64,000 nucleotides of DNA from Rubrivirga sp. SAORIC476 (GCF_002283555.1 NZ_MVOI01000003.1:1538798-1602797); one strand, 5' to 3'; shown: positions 7,876 through 16,654, numbered from the stretch's first letter. The notes: generated by a model not told the origin, from the letters alone. Made by a program: numbers and translations.

Positions 7876-10191
7876 ATGGCTGAAGTCCCGACCTCCACTG
7901 ACACCGTCCGCCTGCAGGTGGCGGGCGCCCAGAACCCCGACGTGGGCAAGGGCGTCGCGCGCATGAGCCAGGAGGCGCTGGCCCAACTCGGCATTGTGCC
8001 GGGCGCCATCGTCGAGCTGCGCGGGCCGAAGAACGCGACGGCCGCCATCGCGCTGCCGCCGTACTCCGCCGACGCCGGGCTCGGCATCGTCCGCCTGGAC
8101 GGCCTGCTGCGTGCCAACGCGGGCGTCGGGATGGGCGACCACGTCGAGATCGCGCCCGCTCGGGTCGCGCCCGCGACCAAGGTGACGCTGGCGCCCGCGC
8201 AGCCGGGCGTCCGCCTTCAGGGCCGCGGCCAGGCGCTGCTCCGCACGTTGCTCGGCCGCCCGCTCACCTCGGGCGACACCGTCTCGACGAGCGTCTACCG
8301 AAGCCAGCCCGGCCCGCAGGACGGCATCCCGGGCCTGCCGCCCGAGGTGGCCCAGCGGCTGTTCGGCCAGCAGCGCGCGTTCGGCCTCCAGGAGATCCGG
8401 CTCATCGTGACCGGCACGGCGCCGCGCGGCATCGTGCAAGTGACGGAGCAGACCGAGATCGAGCTGCTGCCCGAATACCAGGAGCCCAAGAGCGGCGAGA
8501 CGCCGGTCGGCATCACCTACGACGACATCGGCGGCCTCGGCGACACCGTGGACCAGGTCCGCGAGATGATCGAGCTGCCGCTCAAGCACCCCGAGCTGTT
8601 CGCGCGGCTCGGCATCGACCCGCCGAAGGGCGTGCTGCTGTACGGGCCGCCCGGCACAGGCAAGACGCTGCTGGCGCGGGCAGTCGCCAACGAGACCAAC
8701 GCCCACTTCGCCGTCATCAACGGGCCCGAAATCATGGGCCGCTACTACGGCGAGAGCGAGGGCCGCCTGCGCGAGGTGTTCGAGGAGGCCGCCGAGAACG
8801 CACCCGCGATCATCTTCATCGACGAGATCGACTCGATCGCACCTGCCCGCGACGAGTCTGGGGAGGCCGAGCGCCGCGTCGTCGCCCAGCTCCTCACGCT
8901 GCTCGACGGACTCGAAGGCCGCGGCAACGTGGTCGTGATCGGGGCTACCAACCGGCCCGACGCCATCGACGAGGCGCTCCGGCGGCCGGGCCGCTTCGAC
9001 CGCGAGATCGTGATCGGCGTGCCGGACACCCAGGGCCGCCGCGACATCCTCAACATCCACACGCGCGGCATGCCGCTGGCCGAGGGCGTCGACCTGGAGG
9101 AGCTGGCGCGGACGACCTACGGGTTCGTCGGCGCGGACCTCGGCGCGCTCGCCCGCGAGGCGGCCATCTCGGCCCTCCGCCGCGTGCTGCCGGACATGGA
9201 CCTCGACCAGGACGAGATCCCGGCCGAGGTGCTCGACGAACTGATCGTCAAGGACGGCGACTTCGCCGACGCGCTCCGCCGCGTCCAGCCGAGCGCGCTC
9301 CGCGAGATCCAGATCCAGGTGCCCAACGTCCGCTGGGACGACATCGGGGGCCTGCAGGAGACCAAGGAGCAGTTGCGGGAGGGCATCGAACTGCCGCTCA
9401 AGCACCCCGAGGCATTCGAGCGGCTGGGCATCCGCCAGGCGAGAGGCTTCCTGCTGTTCGGGCCTCCGGGAAACGGCAAGACGCTGCTCGCCAAGGCCGT
9501 CGCCCGGGAAGCCGAGGCCAACTTCATCGCCACCAAGTCGAGCGACCTGCTGAGCAAGTGGGTGGGGGAGTCGGAGAAGCAGGTCTCGAAGCTGTTCAAG
9601 CGCGCCCGCCAGGTCTCGCCGACGGTCATCTTCATCGACGAGATCGACGCGCTGGCGCCGTCGCGCGGCGGTGGCATGGGGGATTCGAACGTGACCGAGC
9701 GCGTCGTCAACACGCTCCTCGCGGAGATGGACGGGCTCGAAGAGCTGCAGGGCGTCGTCGTGATCGGCGCGACCAACCGGCCGACGCTGCTCGACCCGGC
9801 GCTCCTGCGCCCCGGCCGCTTCGACGAGATCGTCTACGTGCCCGTGCCGGACGCTGAGGGCCGCCGCCGCATCCTGGAGATCCAGACCGGCCCCATGCCC
9901 CTCGCCGACGACGTGGACCTCGGCGCGCTCGCCGAGAAGACCGAGCGATTCTCGGGCGCCGATCTCGAGAACCTGGTCCGCAAGGCGGGCCTGCTCGCCC
10001 TCCGCGCCGACCTCGCCACGGAGACCGTCACCGCCGACGACTTCGCGCGGGCGCTGGAGGACACGCGCCCCAGCGTGACGGTCGAGGTGGAGAAGGAGTA
10101 CGAGCGGATGCGCAAGCAGCTCAAGCAGGAGGACCCGCGCGGCGGTCGTCCCATCGGCTTCCAGATCGCGTCCGCGGACGACGCGGCCTGA
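7876..10191 (+). CDS. Cdc48/VAT-type double AAA+ ATPase
   Basis: A 771-aa homologue of Cdc48/p97/VAT, an ATP-driven unfoldase hexamer normally typical of archaea and eukaryotes. Residues 1-105 form a Cdc48 N-domain (double-psi barrel, LQVAGAQNPDVGKGVARM) and about 105-200 the second N subdomain. D1 has Walker A GPPGTGKT near residue 257 and Walker B IIFIDEIDSIAP. D2 has Walker A GPPGNGKT near 529 and Walker B VIFIDEIDALAP. Both domains keep RRPGRFD-type arginine-finger regions. The C-terminus ends in ADDAA, with no clear HbYX proteasome-docking motif. The gene is monocistronic: divergent from the gluconolactonase gene and followed by a strong palindrome. No proteasome genes are nearby, so a partner protease cannot be named. 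Confidence 0.93.
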   Translation: MAEVPTSTDTVRLQVAGAQNPDVGKGVARMSQEALAQLGIVPGAIVELRGPKNATAAIALPPYSADAGLGIVRLDGLLRANAGVGMGDHVEIAPARVAPATKVTLAPAQPGVRLQGRGQALLRTLLGRPLTSGDTVSTSVYRSQPGPQDGIPGLPPEVAQRLFGQQRAFGLQEIRLIVTGTAPRGIVQVTEQTEIELLPEYQEPKSGETPVGITYDDIGGLGDTVDQVREMIELPLKHPELFARLGIDPPKGVLLYGPPGTGKTLLARAVANETNAHFAVINGPEIMGRYYGESEGRLREVFEEAAENAPAIIFIDEIDSIAPARDESGEAERRVVAQLLTLLDGLEGRGNVVVIGATNRPDAIDEALRRPGRFDREIVIGVPDTQGRRDILNIHTRGMPLAEGVDLEELARTTYGFVGADLGALAREAAISALRRVLPDMDLDQDEIPAEVLDELIVKDGDFADALRRVQPSALREIQIQVPNVRWDDIGGLQETKEQLREGIELPLKHPEAFERLGIRQARGFLLFGPPGNGKTLLAKAVAREAEANFIATKSSDLLSKWVGESEKQVSKLFKRARQVSPTVIFIDEIDALAPSRGGGMGDSNVTERVVNTLLAEMDGLEELQGVVVIGATNRPTLLDPALLRPGRFDEIVYVPVPDAEGRRRILEIQTGPMPLADDVDLGALAEKTERFSGADLENLVRKAGLLALRADLATETVTADDFARALEDTRPSVTVEVEKEYERMRKQLKQEDPRGGRPIGFQIASADDAA

Positions 10192-10197
10192 CCCATG

Positions 10198-10235
10198 CCG
10201 CCTCGGTGGCGCCGTCGAGCGAGCCACCGAGGCGG
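10198..10235. terminator. GCCTCGG-type hairpin after the AAA+ ATPase gene
   Basis: A 13-bp perfect inverted repeat (arm CCGCCTCGGTGGC) with a 12-nt loop starts 7 nt after the stop codon. There is no T-tract. It belongs to the same GCCTCGG palindrome family as the sites at 5137 and 30688. Confidence 0.6.
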
Positions 10236-10345
10236 AGCGCGTCGGACACCCTTCCAGATGGAAGCCCCGGCCAGCCCGTTCCTCTGGAAGCACGCGTCAG
10301 AACGACCGTGGGCACCGACGGGCCGTGTCGTACGTTGGAACCGTC

Positions 10346-10714
10346 ATGCACCTCGCTGCCCTCCTCGTCGAAGCCCCCCTGCGGGGGCTTGCCTTGATGG
10401 CCGTCCTCCTCTTCGGGGTCGGCACAGGCATCGTGCACGAGGCGCACCACGCGCTCGAGTGGGCCGACGCCCAGACCTCGCATGAGGCGGACCATCACCG
10501 GGAGGGCGGAGAGCGAGCCGAGGCGCCGTGTGTCGACGGGGACGCGCACGTCATCGACTGCGCCGTGTGCTCGGGCCTGAGTGCGTTCGCGCTCGGACCG
10601 GAAGGCGACGTCGACATCGTGACGTCGGACACCCAGCAGATGGCGGCGCGTGAGGCGTACGCCGACATGCGCCGCGCTGTCAGTCCGGCCCGAGGGCCTC
10701 CTGCTGTCGCCTAG
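10346..10714 (+). CDS. Small His/Cys-rich membrane-anchored protein preceding a TonB receptor
   Basis: A 122-aa hypothetical protein, ATG 10346 (GTG 10325 would add seven residues). One hydrophobic segment spans roughly residues 12-30. It is followed by a His cluster (HEAHHALEW, then HEADHH) and a Cys-x9-CAVC motif. This pattern resembles small DUF2946-like proteins found beside metal-related TonB receptors. It does not prove membership. The TonB receptor gene starts 82 bp downstream, so a metal-binding or sensing accessory role in that uptake locus is inferred. A TACGTTGG promoter-like element lies at 10331-10338, which favours the ATG only if translation is nearly leaderless. Confidence 0.65.
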   Translation: MHLAALLVEAPLRGLALMAVLLFGVGTGIVHEAHHALEWADAQTSHEADHHREGGERAEAPCVDGDAHVIDCAVCSGLSAFALGPEGDVDIVTSDTQQMAAREAYADMRRAVSPARGPPAVA

Positions 10715-10735
10715 CCTCGCCGCATCGCGGTGAGG
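10715..10735. terminator. Weak hairpin between small protein and TonB receptor
   Basis: CCTCGCCGC and GCGGTGAGG form a 9-bp stem with one G-T pair and a three-base ATC loop right after the stop codon at 10714. There is no T-run. It could be an attenuator or mRNA 3'-end stabiliser inside the locus rather than a full terminator. Confidence 0.35.
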
Positions 10736-10796
10736 GATCCCCCGGCCTCGGCCGGTCCTGGCCCGCCGCACGTCTGTGGCGTTTCCGACAGCTCCC

Positions 10797-13121
10797 ATGA
10801 TGGTCTTCCGCCTTTCGGTGGTCGCACTCGCCCTGCTGGCGAGTACGGCCTCCGCCCAATCTCTCGTCGGCCGCGTGGTCGACGCCGACACCGGCTCCCC
10901 GCTTCCGGGCGCCGCCATCCGCGTGCTCGACCGCGGCGCCGCGGCCGATGCCGACGGTCACTTCGCGCTCGCCGGTCTCCCTCCAGACACGGCGACGGTC
11001 ACGGTCACGTTCGTGGGGTACGCCCCCTGGCGCGAGGTCGTGGACCTGCGCCGGTCCGCCCCGCTCGACGTCCGACTGGCGCCGATGGCCGACGTGCTCG
11101 GCGAGGTCACCGTCGCTGCCGACGCGGCGCAGGAGGCGCTCGGCCGGGACACGCGCCCTGTGGGCGTCCTCGAAGGCCGGGCGCTCGACGACGCACGCGG
11201 CCAGACCCTCGCCGAGACGCTGGAGGGGCTCAACGGCGTCACGTCTCTCTCGACCGGGCCCACGATCGCCAAGCCGGTCGTCCGCGGCCTGCACTCCGAC
11301 CGCGTGCTGATCCTGGAGGACGGCGTCCGGCAGGAGGGGCAGCAATGGGGCGGCGAGCACGCGCCCGAGATCGACCCCTTCTCGGCCGGGCGGATCGAGG
11401 TCGTGAAGGGGGCGGCGGGCGTCGAGTACGGCGCCGGCGCCATCGGCGGGGTGGTCCGCCTGGAGGCGGCCGACCTGCCCGACCGGGTCGGCCTGGGAGG
11501 GCGGCTCTCGCTGCAGGCGTTCTCGAACAGCGGGCAGGGCGCCGGGTCGCTGACGCTGGAGAGCGCCTCGGCGACCGTGCCAGGCCTCGCGTGGCGGTTC
11601 CAGGGCTCGGCCCGACGCGCGGGCGACGCGCGGACACCGGACGTGGTCATCCGCAACTCGGCCTTCGCCGAGGCCGCGGCCCATGCGACGCTGGGCTACC
11701 AGCGCGGTCCGCTGGAAGTGGACGCGCACCTCCGGCGCTACACCACCGAACTGGGCATCTACCGGGGCTCGCACTTCGGCAACGCGCGCAACCTGGAGGC
11801 CATCATCGAGCGCGGCGGGCCGGACCCGGACTGGAACTACGCGTTCTCCTACGACATCGACGCGCCGAAGCAGGTGGTGACGCACGACGTGGCGAGCATC
11901 CACGGACACACGACCATCGGCGACGGCCACCACGTCGACGCGCAGTATGCCGTCCAGCGGAACCGGCGGCAGGAGTTCGACGCGCACCGGCCCTACAGCG
12001 ACTCGCTGGCGGCGCTCGGGGCCACGCCGTCGTTCGACCTGTCGCTCCTGACGCAGTCGGTGGATGTCTCGATCGAGCCGGCACTCGCCGACCGCCTCCG
12101 GCTCAAGATCGGCGTGCAGGGACGGACGCAGCTCAACGAGAACGGGGCTTCGGGATTCCTCGTCCCCAACTTCCGGGCGTACGACGGGGGCCTGTTCGCG
12201 CACGGCGCCTTCGCTGCGTCGGGCGCGCTGACGCTGGAGGCGGGCGCACGCCTGGACGCCCGCACGCAGCGGGCCTTCCCCTACGACGCCGCCACGCGGT
12301 CCTTCGACGACGTCCAGCGGACGTTCCTGGGCGGCGCGGCCGTGGTCGGCGCGATGTACGGAATCGGAGACGCGTGGAGTCTCACAGCGAACGTGGGCAG
12401 CGCGTGGCGTCCCCCCAACGTGAGCGAACTGTACTCCTTCGGCGTCCACCACGGGACGGCACAGTTCGAGATCGGTGACCCCGACCTCGGCGTGGAGCGG
12501 AGCCTGGACGTGAACGCAACGGTCCGGCACGAGAGCGACCTCGTGAGCGCCGAGGTCTCGGGCTACGTCAACCACATCTTCGACTACATCTACTCGCTGG
12601 AGCAGCCCGAGCCGACGGTCACCATCCGCGGCACCTTCCCCACGTACACGACCACGCATACCGACGCCCGCCTCGTCGGGGTCGACGCGACCGTGGACGT
12701 GCGGCCGGCCGACTGGCTCGAACTGGGCGCCCAGACCTCGGTGCTCCGAGCCGACAACCTGGACCTCGACGGGCCGCTCTACGGGGTGCCCTCGAACCGT
12801 GTCGGCGCGCACGCGCGCGTGACGGCCGAGCGGCTGGCCCGCGTGTCGGGGGCCTTCGCGGAGGTCGAGGTACGGCACGTGGCTCGGCAGGACCGGGTCC
12901 AGCCAGGCGCCTACCTCGCCGCCCCCTACCCGCCCGCCTACACGCTGACGGCGATCACCGTCGGCGGCGAGGTGTTGTGGGGACAGACGCCGCTCCGCGT
13001 CCAGCTCGGCATCCAGAACCTGTTCGACGTCCGATACCGCGACGCGCTGAGCCGCTTCCGCTACTTCGTCGACGAGCCCGGCCGCAACGCAACGCTGCGC
13101 GTCTCGATCCCGCTCGGCTAG
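10797..13121 (+). CDS. TonB-dependent outer-membrane receptor (probable metal uptake)
   Basis: A 774-aa receptor. Signal peptide residues 1-22 (ASTASAQ), carboxypeptidase-regulatory-like beta-sandwich about 25-105 (GRVVDADTGSPLPGAAI), plug about 120-235, then a 22-stranded-type barrel to the C-terminus. The plug has RGLHSDRVLILEDGVRQE and DPFSAGRIEVVKGAAGVEYG. The C-terminus has NLFDVRYRDALSRFRYF and ends on an aromatic-poor strand. ATG 10797 is chosen; GTG 10776 and ATG 10800 are alternatives. Its neighbours are a His/Cys-rich small protein upstream and a lipoprotein of the family annotated 'type 1 periplasmic binding fold' downstream. That combination occurs in Bacteroidota metal-acquisition loci, so zinc or copper is the leading guess. 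The substrate is not proven. Confidence 0.9.
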   Translation: MMVFRLSVVALALLASTASAQSLVGRVVDADTGSPLPGAAIRVLDRGAAADADGHFALAGLPPDTATVTVTFVGYAPWREVVDLRRSAPLDVRLAPMADVLGEVTVAADAAQEALGRDTRPVGVLEGRALDDARGQTLAETLEGLNGVTSLSTGPTIAKPVVRGLHSDRVLILEDGVRQEGQQWGGEHAPEIDPFSAGRIEVVKGAAGVEYGAGAIGGVVRLEAADLPDRVGLGGRLSLQAFSNSGQGAGSLTLESASATVPGLAWRFQGSARRAGDARTPDVVIRNSAFAEAAAHATLGYQRGPLEVDAHLRRYTTELGIYRGSHFGNARNLEAIIERGGPDPDWNYAFSYDIDAPKQVVTHDVASIHGHTTIGDGHHVDAQYAVQRNRRQEFDAHRPYSDSLAALGATPSFDLSLLTQSVDVSIEPALADRLRLKIGVQGRTQLNENGASGFLVPNFRAYDGGLFAHGAFAASGALTLEAGARLDARTQRAFPYDAATRSFDDVQRTFLGGAAVVGAMYGIGDAWSLTANVGSAWRPPNVSELYSFGVHHGTAQFEIGDPDLGVERSLDVNATVRHESDLVSAEVSGYVNHIFDYIYSLEQPEPTVTIRGTFPTYTTTHTDARLVGVDATVDVRPADWLELGAQTSVLRADNLDLDGPLYGVPSNRVGAHARVTAERLARVSGAFAEVEVRHVARQDRVQPGAYLAAPYPPAYTLTAITVGGEVLWGQTPLRVQLGIQNLFDVRYRDALSRFRYFVDEPGRNATLRVSIPLG

Positions 13122-13130
13122 GCCACCGCT

Positions 13131-13155
13131 TTGGCGGGGGACTCGCTCCCGCCAA
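13131..13155 (+). terminator. Hairpin after TonB receptor gene
   Basis: An 8-bp stem TTGGCGGG/CCCGCCAA with a 9-nt loop, starting 9 nt after the receptor stop codon. No T-run follows, so it may act as a partial terminator before the lipoprotein gene. Confidence 0.45.
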
Positions 13156-13222
13156 TCCCGGTCGCCGGCCGACAGGCGCGTGTCCTCGGGACGGCGACCT
13201 CGTGTTTCATTCCCCCCCTCTC

Positions 13223-13831
13223 ATGCTTACTCCACACATTCTCACGCGCGGCTCCCTCGCGCTGGCCCTCCTGGGGGGCCTCACGCTCAGCGCCTGCGAC
13301 TCCGGCGAGCCGGATGGTCCTCCCAACGAGGAGGAGCTCATCACGCAGGTGAGCCTCACGCTGACCCCGGTCGGCGGCGGCTCAGCGATCACGATCGTGG
13401 CGTCCGACCCCGACGGGGACGGCGCCGGGATCACGTTCTCGCCCTCGGCGCTCGCCCTCTCGCCGGGAACGACCTACAACGGCACGATCGAGCTCCGCGA
13501 CACGATCAACGCCGAGGACATCACCGAGGAGGTGGAGGAGGAGGCCGAGGAGCACCTCTTCCGCTACACGCTCGCGCCCGCCTCGGCCGGGACGGTGACG
13601 ATCACCGACACCGAGAGCGACTACTCGTCGGAGGACGAGAACGGCGGCGACTTCGCGGTCGGCCTCACGTTCCAGGTCGCGGTCGCCGCAGGCGCGTCGG
13701 GCATCGGCACGCTGGACGCCATCCTCTACCACTTCGACGACGCCCCGAAGCCAGGCTCGGCCGCGACGAGCGACGAGATCGACGTGGACATCGCGTTCCC
13801 GGTCGCGTTCGGCAGCGCCGCACGACGGTAG
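13223..13831 (+). CDS. Lipoprotein of the 'type 1 periplasmic binding fold' Bacteroidota family
   Basis: A 202-aa lipoprotein with signal peptide and lipobox LSAC (Cys25). The mature part matches a Bacteroidota family that I recognise by the ordered blocks VSLTLTPVGGGSAI, DPDGDGAGITF, GTTYNGTIELRDTINAEDITEEVEEEAEEHLFRYT, and a late FQVAVAAGASGIGTLDAILYHF. The family is usually annotated as 'type 1 periplasmic binding fold superfamily' and sits next to TonB receptors. The acidic stretch EEVEEEAEEH could bind cations. The ATG at 13223 is followed directly by the hydrophobic signal. It lies 101 bp downstream of the TonB receptor. Function is inferred as surface or periplasmic capture for that receptor. 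Confidence 0.8.
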   Translation: MLTPHILTRGSLALALLGGLTLSACDSGEPDGPPNEEELITQVSLTLTPVGGGSAITIVASDPDGDGAGITFSPSALALSPGTTYNGTIELRDTINAEDITEEVEEEAEEHLFRYTLAPASAGTVTITDTESDYSSEDENGGDFAVGLTFQVAVAAGASGIGTLDAILYHFDDAPKPGSAATSDEIDVDIAFPVAFGSAARR

Positions 13832-13837
13832 CCGCCG

Positions 13838-13871
13838 CCGCCCGCCTCGGCGTCCTCCCCGAGGCGGGCGG
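13838..13871 (+). terminator. GCCTCGG-type terminator hairpin
   Basis: A 13-bp perfect stem (arm CCGCCCGCCTCGG) with an 8-nt loop, 6 nt after the lipoprotein stop, followed by GTCTCAGTTT. It separates the metal-uptake locus from tRNA-Lys. Confidence 0.65.
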
Positions 13872-13894
13872 TCTCAGTTTCATAACGCCTCCGC

Positions 13895-13924
13895 TTGATC
13901 CCGGCGGGAGGCTCGGTACCTTGC
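13895..13924 (+). promoter_or_regulatory. Putative promoter of tRNA-Lys
   Basis: TACCTTGC at 13917-13924 resembles the TAnnTTTG -7 box, and TTG at 13895-13897 sits 19 bp upstream. The -7 box ends only four bases before the tRNA, slightly close. It is the same arrangement as in front of tRNA-Leu. Confidence 0.4.
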
Positions 13925-13928
13925 GAGT

Positions 13929-14002
13929 GCCCCTATAGCTCAGTTGGTTAGAGCAGCGGACTCTTAATCCGCGTGTCCCAGGTTCGAGTCCTGGTGGGGG
14001 CA
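13929..14002 (+). tRNA. tRNA-Lys (anticodon CUU)
   Basis: A 74-nt cloverleaf. Acceptor GCCCCTA pairs with TGGGGGC (one T-G pair), discriminator A14002. The D-arm contains AGCTCAGTTGGTTAGAGC. Anticodon stem GCGGA/TCCGC with loop CTCTTAA gives CTT (CUU, lysine AAG). T-arm GGTTCGAGTCC. CCA is not encoded. Confidence 0.97.
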
Positions 14003-14003
14003 C

Positions 14004-14045
14004 AAACAAAACGGCCCGTGCATCGCGCACGGGCCGTTTTTGTTT
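14004..14045. terminator. Bidirectional intrinsic terminator after tRNA-Lys
   Basis: An 11-bp GC-rich stem (ACGGCCCGTGC/GCACGGGCCGT) with a 5-nt loop is flanked by A-rich sequence on the left and TTTTTGTTT on the right. It can terminate the tRNA rightwards. Leftwards it faces the M1 peptidase gene, whose stop is 132 bp away. It is one of the few hairpins here with a real T-tract. Confidence 0.85.
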
Positions 14046-14176
14046 GAGAGGAGGCTCGAAGGGCCCTCGGCCCTCGCGCCGAGGCAGATCGGAGCGTCCC
14101 GCGGGACGCCCCATCCGGCGCGGATTCCGGTGGGGCACGCTGGCAGACTGCCCCACCGGTCGGTCGGTGGCGAGCG

Positions 14177-16483
14177 CTACTCGGACGGCGTGGCCGTGTC
14201 ATTCTCACGGTCCACGTCCGGCAGCAGGCCGTCCGGGTCGAGGCGCGCGGACGTGACCGTGCGGCCCCCCGACGCCAGGATGACCGACACCTCGGCGTCG
14301 CGCGCGAAGCCTTCCACCGGCACCCCGACGCGGTCCGTCGAGCCGTCGGCGAAGGTGACTTCGATCTCGGTCGGGAACACGAGCCCGCGCTCCTGGCCCA
14401 CCGTCAGCACGATCACGTCGCCGTCCCGGACGACCGAGCGGAGCGCAGCGTCGTACATGTGGCGCGTGTCGAACCAGCCGCGCCAGAACCAGTCGAGGTC
14501 CTCGCCCGAGGCGTCCTCCATGGAGCGGAAGAAGTCGGCCGGCTGAGGATGCTTGAAGGCCCAGCGGCGGGTGTACTCCCGGAAGGCGGCGTCGAAGCGC
14601 TCCTGTCCGAGAACGGCCTGCCGCAAGAGCTGGAGGCCATAGCCCGGCTTGCGGTAGCTGTTCCAGCCTCGCTCGGTGTTGTTGAGGTGGTCAGCGTAGG
14701 TCAGGATCTCGTCGTCGACCGAGATCTCGTTGGCGAGGAACGTCCGCGCGATGGTTTCGGCGCTCGTGAGCGCGCCTTCGCCGTAGCCCGGCAGCGTCGG
14801 GTCGTCGCCCTCGTTGTAGAAGGTGACCCCCGAGGGCCCGTTGATGAACGTGTTGAAGCCCTCGTCCATCCAGGCGTGGCGGCGCTCGTCGGAGCCCACG
14901 ATCATCGGGTACCAGTTGTGGCCCAGCTCGTGGTCCACGACCCCGAACAGCCCCTTGTGACGGCTGCGGACGGACGAAAAGTGGATCATCGGGTACTCCA
15001 TCCCGCCGATGTGGCTCGCGACCGAGATCGCGACCGGGTACGGGTAGGGGTACCAGTAGGAGTTGTTGAGGATGGAGGCGCGGCCGTAGCGCGTGGCCTC
15101 CTCCCAACCCGGGTTCTCGGCCGTCCCGATGCCCTCCACCGGGTAGGCGCTCAGGATCATCACGTCATTGATGGACCCGTCCTCCTGCGGGACGCGGGCC
15201 ACGGCGCCGTCCACGAGGAAGGCCTTGGACGAGCCCCATGCCACGTCGCGGACGTTCTCGGCGCGGAAGCGCCACGTCTTGGTGCCCGTCATGGAGGCCG
15301 CCGCGTCGCGGTCCGCCTCGGTGACGATGGGGAGCGCGTCGTCGCTGCGGCTGGCGGCGGCCCAGCGGTCGCGCTGCGCGCGCGAGTACACGTCGTCGGC
15401 GTTGCGAAGCTCGCCCGTCGCGACCACGGTGTGGCTGGCCGGGACCGTCAGCGTGAGGTCGTAGTCGCCGAAGTTGAGGTAGAACTCGCCCGCGCCGAGG
15501 TAGGGCTGGTGGTTCCAGCCGTTCACGTCGTCGAACACGGCGACGCGGGGGAACCACTGGGCGAGGCTGTAGACCGTGCCGTACTCAGTGTCGAGGCGGC
15601 CCATGCGGGGCGTGCCCGGCGAGCCCGGGATGACGAACGAGTACGGGATCACCACCTCGACGCGGTCGCCGCCGCCCTCCAGCGGCTCGGGGAGGTCGAG
15701 GCGCATCCGCGTGTCGGTGACCCACGGCGTCACGGCGCGGCCGTCGACGGTGACGGTGCCGAGGCGGTAGCCGTGTTCATCGGCGAGCGACGAGGCTGCG
15801 CGCCCGGTGACCGGCCCGCCGCGGCTGTCGGTCTCGAACAGGTTCTGCTCCAGGTGGAACCAGAGGTAGTCCAGCGTCTCGGGGCTGTTGTTGGTGTACG
15901 TCAGCCGGACGGTGCCGGTGATGGTGTGCGTGGTCTCGTCGAGGCTGGCCGTCAGGTCGTAGTCGGCGCGCTGCTGCCAGTAGTCGGGGCCCGGGCGCCC
16001 GCTGCCGGTGCGGATGGTGTTGGCGGCGGGCAGGTCGAAGGGCTCGAACATCTCGACCGGCTCGGGCGCGTTGGCGATGCGGAGCGCCTCCTGCTCGGCC
16101 TCGTAGGCCGCGAACGCGTCGTCGTCGCGCGTCGCGCGGATGCCGAGGCTGCGCCCGACGAGGGTGAACGTGCCCTCGAAGGCGTCCGCGCCGTCGAAGG
16201 TGGCGACGAGCGTGAACGGCGCCCCTCCGACGGCCGCGACGGAGCCTGCAGCCTCAAAGGTGGCGCCGTCCGCCGAGACGGTGACGGCGGAGAGCGGCGA
16301 GTCGATTCCGTTGTTCGTGAGCACGAGCCGTCCGTCGCCGCCGCTGGCGGGGAGCGAAATCAGACCCGTTTCGAACGGGGCTCCGTCGTTGGTGAGGGCG
16401 TAGCTCCAGGTGCCGACCGGGCTCTGGGCGAACGCCAGCGGGGTGAGCAGGAGCAGGAGAAGCGGGAGAAGCCGTCGAGTCAT
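14177..16483 (-). CDS. Secreted M1-family metallopeptidase
   Basis: A 768-aa exported aminopeptidase-like zinc peptidase. Signal peptide at residues 1-20 (LLLLLLTPLAFAQ). An N-terminal beta domain of about 140 residues has no recognised function. The M1 part has an exopeptidase-like GGMEYP motif and the zinc site HELGH near residue 517, with the third ligand Glu in WMDEGFNTF 18 residues on. The C-terminus is a short beta domain (VLTVGQERGLVFPTEIEVTF). I chose the ATG at 16483 because the signal peptide starts there; a longer in-frame extension to 16669 runs towards pyrG and is not protein-like. The gene is monocistronic and divergent from pyrG. It probably supplies amino acids from external peptides, in line with the hut genes further right. 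Confidence 0.9.
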   Translation of the reverse strand: MTRRLLPLLLLLLTPLAFAQSPVGTWSYALTNDGAPFETGLISLPASGGDGRLVLTNNGIDSPLSAVTVSADGATFEAAGSVAAVGGAPFTLVATFDGADAFEGTFTLVGRSLGIRATRDDDAFAAYEAEQEALRIANAPEPVEMFEPFDLPAANTIRTGSGRPGPDYWQQRADYDLTASLDETTHTITGTVRLTYTNNSPETLDYLWFHLEQNLFETDSRGGPVTGRAASSLADEHGYRLGTVTVDGRAVTPWVTDTRMRLDLPEPLEGGGDRVEVVIPYSFVIPGSPGTPRMGRLDTEYGTVYSLAQWFPRVAVFDDVNGWNHQPYLGAGEFYLNFGDYDLTLTVPASHTVVATGELRNADDVYSRAQRDRWAAASRSDDALPIVTEADRDAAASMTGTKTWRFRAENVRDVAWGSSKAFLVDGAVARVPQEDGSINDVMILSAYPVEGIGTAENPGWEEATRYGRASILNNSYWYPYPYPVAISVASHIGGMEYPMIHFSSVRSRHKGLFGVVDHELGHNWYPMIVGSDERRHAWMDEGFNTFINGPSGVTFYNEGDDPTLPGYGEGALTSAETIARTFLANEISVDDEILTYADHLNNTERGWNSYRKPGYGLQLLRQAVLGQERFDAAFREYTRRWAFKHPQPADFFRSMEDASGEDLDWFWRGWFDTRHMYDAALRSVVRDGDVIVLTVGQERGLVFPTEIEVTFADGSTDRVGVPVEGFARDAEVSVILASGGRTVTSARLDPDGLLPDVDRENDTATPSE

Positions 16484-16646
16484 CGAGAGAGGTGGGGAGG
16501 GGGGGACGCAAGCCGGAGCCATGAGCCTCGGGTCAACGGACCGTCTCTCCTGGTGTTGCAGAAGCCGCAGTCCCGCGCCCCGACCGAGGCGGGCCGTGCG
16601 GCCCGTGAAACCTCGTCCGGCTCCCGCTGCCGGGCCCGTGGGCCCG

Positions 16647-16654
16647 TAGCTTTC
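16647..16654 (+). promoter_or_regulatory. Possible -7 element of pyrG
   Basis: TAGCTTTC matches six of eight positions of TAnnTTTG apart from its last base and lies 26 bp before the pyrG ATG, predicting a leader of about 20 nt. No clear -33 element was found. Confidence 0.3.

Noticed and set aside
7834-10293. 819-codon open frame antisense to the Cdc48 gene
   Set aside because: High-GC antisense shadow: Arg/Asp/Leu/Val-rich, no domain, and the plus strand encodes an unmistakable ATPase.
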